This document shows positions 41,000 through 42,022 of a DNA stretch of 42,022 nucleotides, in pieces. Location of the stretch: contig NW_005179367.1 of NCBI RefSeq assembly GCF_000350225.1, positions 1 to 42,022 of the forward strand. Reading direction: 5' to 3'. Origin of the DNA: Chondrus crispus. Its lineage: Eukaryota; Rhodophyta; Florideophyceae; Gigartinales; Gigartinaceae. The notes under the pieces are model-generated. The model was not told the origin of the DNA and searched no databases. It saw only the letters and a list, made by a program, of their open reading frames with translations. The translations under genes and the position numbers were made by a program. How positions within the stretch are numbered: the first letter of the stretch is position 1; each line of letters begins with the position of its first letter.

Positions 41000-41441
41000 G
41001 GGTAAGTCCCCACCTCGGCGACACCCATAGGACTCGGTTAGAGCCCTAATTTTGCTTCACAGCAAAACAAACCTCAATACCCAATAAGGTCTATTGATTC
41101 GAGGCCTTTGGCTGTAACCAGCCAACCATCGTCGTTTCCGACTAGGTTACTCATCCTTTCGGACGAGATTTTTTGCTTGAACACAATGGCACAAGCGGTT
41201 TTAGGTCCCTTCAGACTACCTGTCATTCAAGACAGCGTCAGGGAAGGTCGCCGCCATGAAGGTCCAGATCGAGCTCCGCACCTCGCCGAGTGATACAGGG
41301 GGCTTCATGGCGTGGCAGTACACCCCGAATTTTGCACACACCTCGTGATGTATCCAGGGAGACGCCTTTTTTGAATCGTGCGGTCACATAAGCACGGCGC
41401 CAATGGCGCCGACCCAAGCCGCACGAAACTGAGCAACGCAA
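41000..41441. other. Spacer of array copy 3
   Basis: Equivalent to 31464-31905; no gene seen. Confidence 0.4.
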
Positions 41442-41506
41442 CGCAACCTCGCAGCGCAACCTCGCAGCGCAACCTCGCAGCGCAACCTCGCAGCGCAACC
41501 TCGCAG
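41442..41506 (+). repeat. Minisatellite CGCAACCTCGCAG x5, copy 3
   Basis: Five units, followed by TAGGCC as in copy 1. A 10-bp duplication (ACAAGAGATT) lies a little downstream near 41562-41580, unique to this copy. Confidence 0.95.
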
Positions 41507-41676
41507 TAGGCCAGCTCGCTCCGGCAGCTCGCCGAAGCGGTCACCCGCGTCGAATCTCACCACAAGAGATTACAAGAGATTTCCTCTTTTCATTACACCT
41601 GTACAGCGCAAAAAAAAGAGGAAACGAATCGTGAGTAGTCAGATAACGCGCGGTTCGCTGAGCCCATGACAATAAA

Positions 41677-41699
41677 GGAAGGCAGTGCTCCATGGCCTC
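41677..41699. repeat. Half hairpin: array copy 3 ends inside the 27-bp arm
   Basis: The first 23 bases of the left arm are present; from 41700 on the sequence is unrelated to copies 1 and 2. The right arm, G-rich tract and all later unit parts are missing. Confidence 0.9.
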
Positions 41700-42022
41700 A
41701 ATCCTATGGAAGGGGGCGCGCACCCGTGATATGGAACATACTGCTCGCACCCGAGCGCGCCGCAAGGCCACGACAACCACGGTCAAGCTCTCTGCTCCGG
41801 AAGCGGCGCAGCCCGCCTCCGCATGCATGCGAATCGACGCGCGGCGACCCCATTGGGACTCGGGCGGAAGAGGGGGCGGACGCCAGGCGGACGTTCCATT
41901 CGTCTCGGTGGACATCAAGGGAACCCGCGTAACTGATCTGTCATAGTGCGCAGTCCTGACGTCACCTCATCAAACGCTTGAGGGACGTGCCCTGGGGCTC
42001 CAAGTGCGTTCAGGGACGATTA
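41700..42022. other. GC-rich unique DNA after the array
   Basis: Open Arg/Ala-rich frames on both strands, without recognisable family features. Could be another gene fragment; nothing else is supported. Confidence 0.3.

Larger units (their letters stand above)
30552..41699 (+). repeat. Head-to-tail array of a ~4.77-kb unit (2.3 copies)
   Basis: Unit positions recur at offsets of 4774 (first to second) and 4762 (second to third): for example lipase stop codons at 31430, 36204 and 40966. Copies differ by few substitutions and by small indels in short repeats. Each unit has, in order: a C2-lipase 5' part, a tRNA-like sequence, a 13-bp minisatellite, a hairpin, a G-rich tract, a second hairpin and the lipase promoter region. 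The first unit starts inside the lipase gene; the third stops inside the first hairpin at 41699. Confidence 0.95.

Overview
The window looks like nuclear DNA from a eukaryote, most likely a repeat-rich alga; a multicellular red alga is my best guess, by inference only. Recognisable genes are of eukaryotic type (U1-70K, MSH6, COG3, AVL9, xanthine dehydrogenase, a formin-type PTEN/C2 region, a plastid-type C2-lipase). Reading frames are intron-poor, and most of the DNA is transposons, segmental repeats and broken copies of host genes. There is no operon structure, rRNA or CRISPR.

Region 1 (1-11415): two direct repeats of 1316 bp (1-1316 and 10100-11415, offset 10099, no net indel) each carry a broken U1-70K piece, an antisense trehalose-phosphatase piece and a perfect 21-bp-arm hairpin at the right edge. 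Between them lie a broken formin-type PTEN/C2 fragment, a divergent gene pair (a DUF7869-type transposase-like protein on minus; a ParB-like/degenerate DNA-methyltransferase/zinc-finger protein on plus), a short MSH6-like piece and a frameshifted AVL9-like piece. Region 2 (11416-17900): xanthine dehydrogenase in two head-to-head pieces, a frameshifted COG3 5' part, and a SAP-domain gene on minus that probably has one intron. Region 3 (18205-20356): a complete pogo/Tigger element with terminal inverted repeats, a TA target duplication and an intact 558-residue transposase. Region 4 (20389-24830): a 55-bp perfect palindrome, a GC-rich patch, a diverged tandem repeat and an orphan membrane protein with a trailing ORF in another frame. 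Region 5 (about 24700-29870): a piggyBac-like element whose transposase has a PD-(D/E)XK nuclease-like block between its second and third catalytic aspartates, and a -1 frameshift at a T9 run. Region 6 (30022-30553): a small element with nested inverted repeats. Region 7 (30552-41699): a head-to-tail array of a ~4.77-kb unit (2.3 copies) carrying a truncated C2-lipase gene, a tRNA-like sequence, a 13-bp minisatellite, a G-rich tract and two hairpins. The array stops inside one of these hairpins.

The main themes are fragments of at least eight unrelated host genes, duplication edges that fall at long hairpins, and two unusual mobile-element proteins: the nuclease-bearing piggyBac transposase and the DUF7869 + ParB/methyltransferase pair. 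All identities come from reading motifs by eye; no database search was possible.
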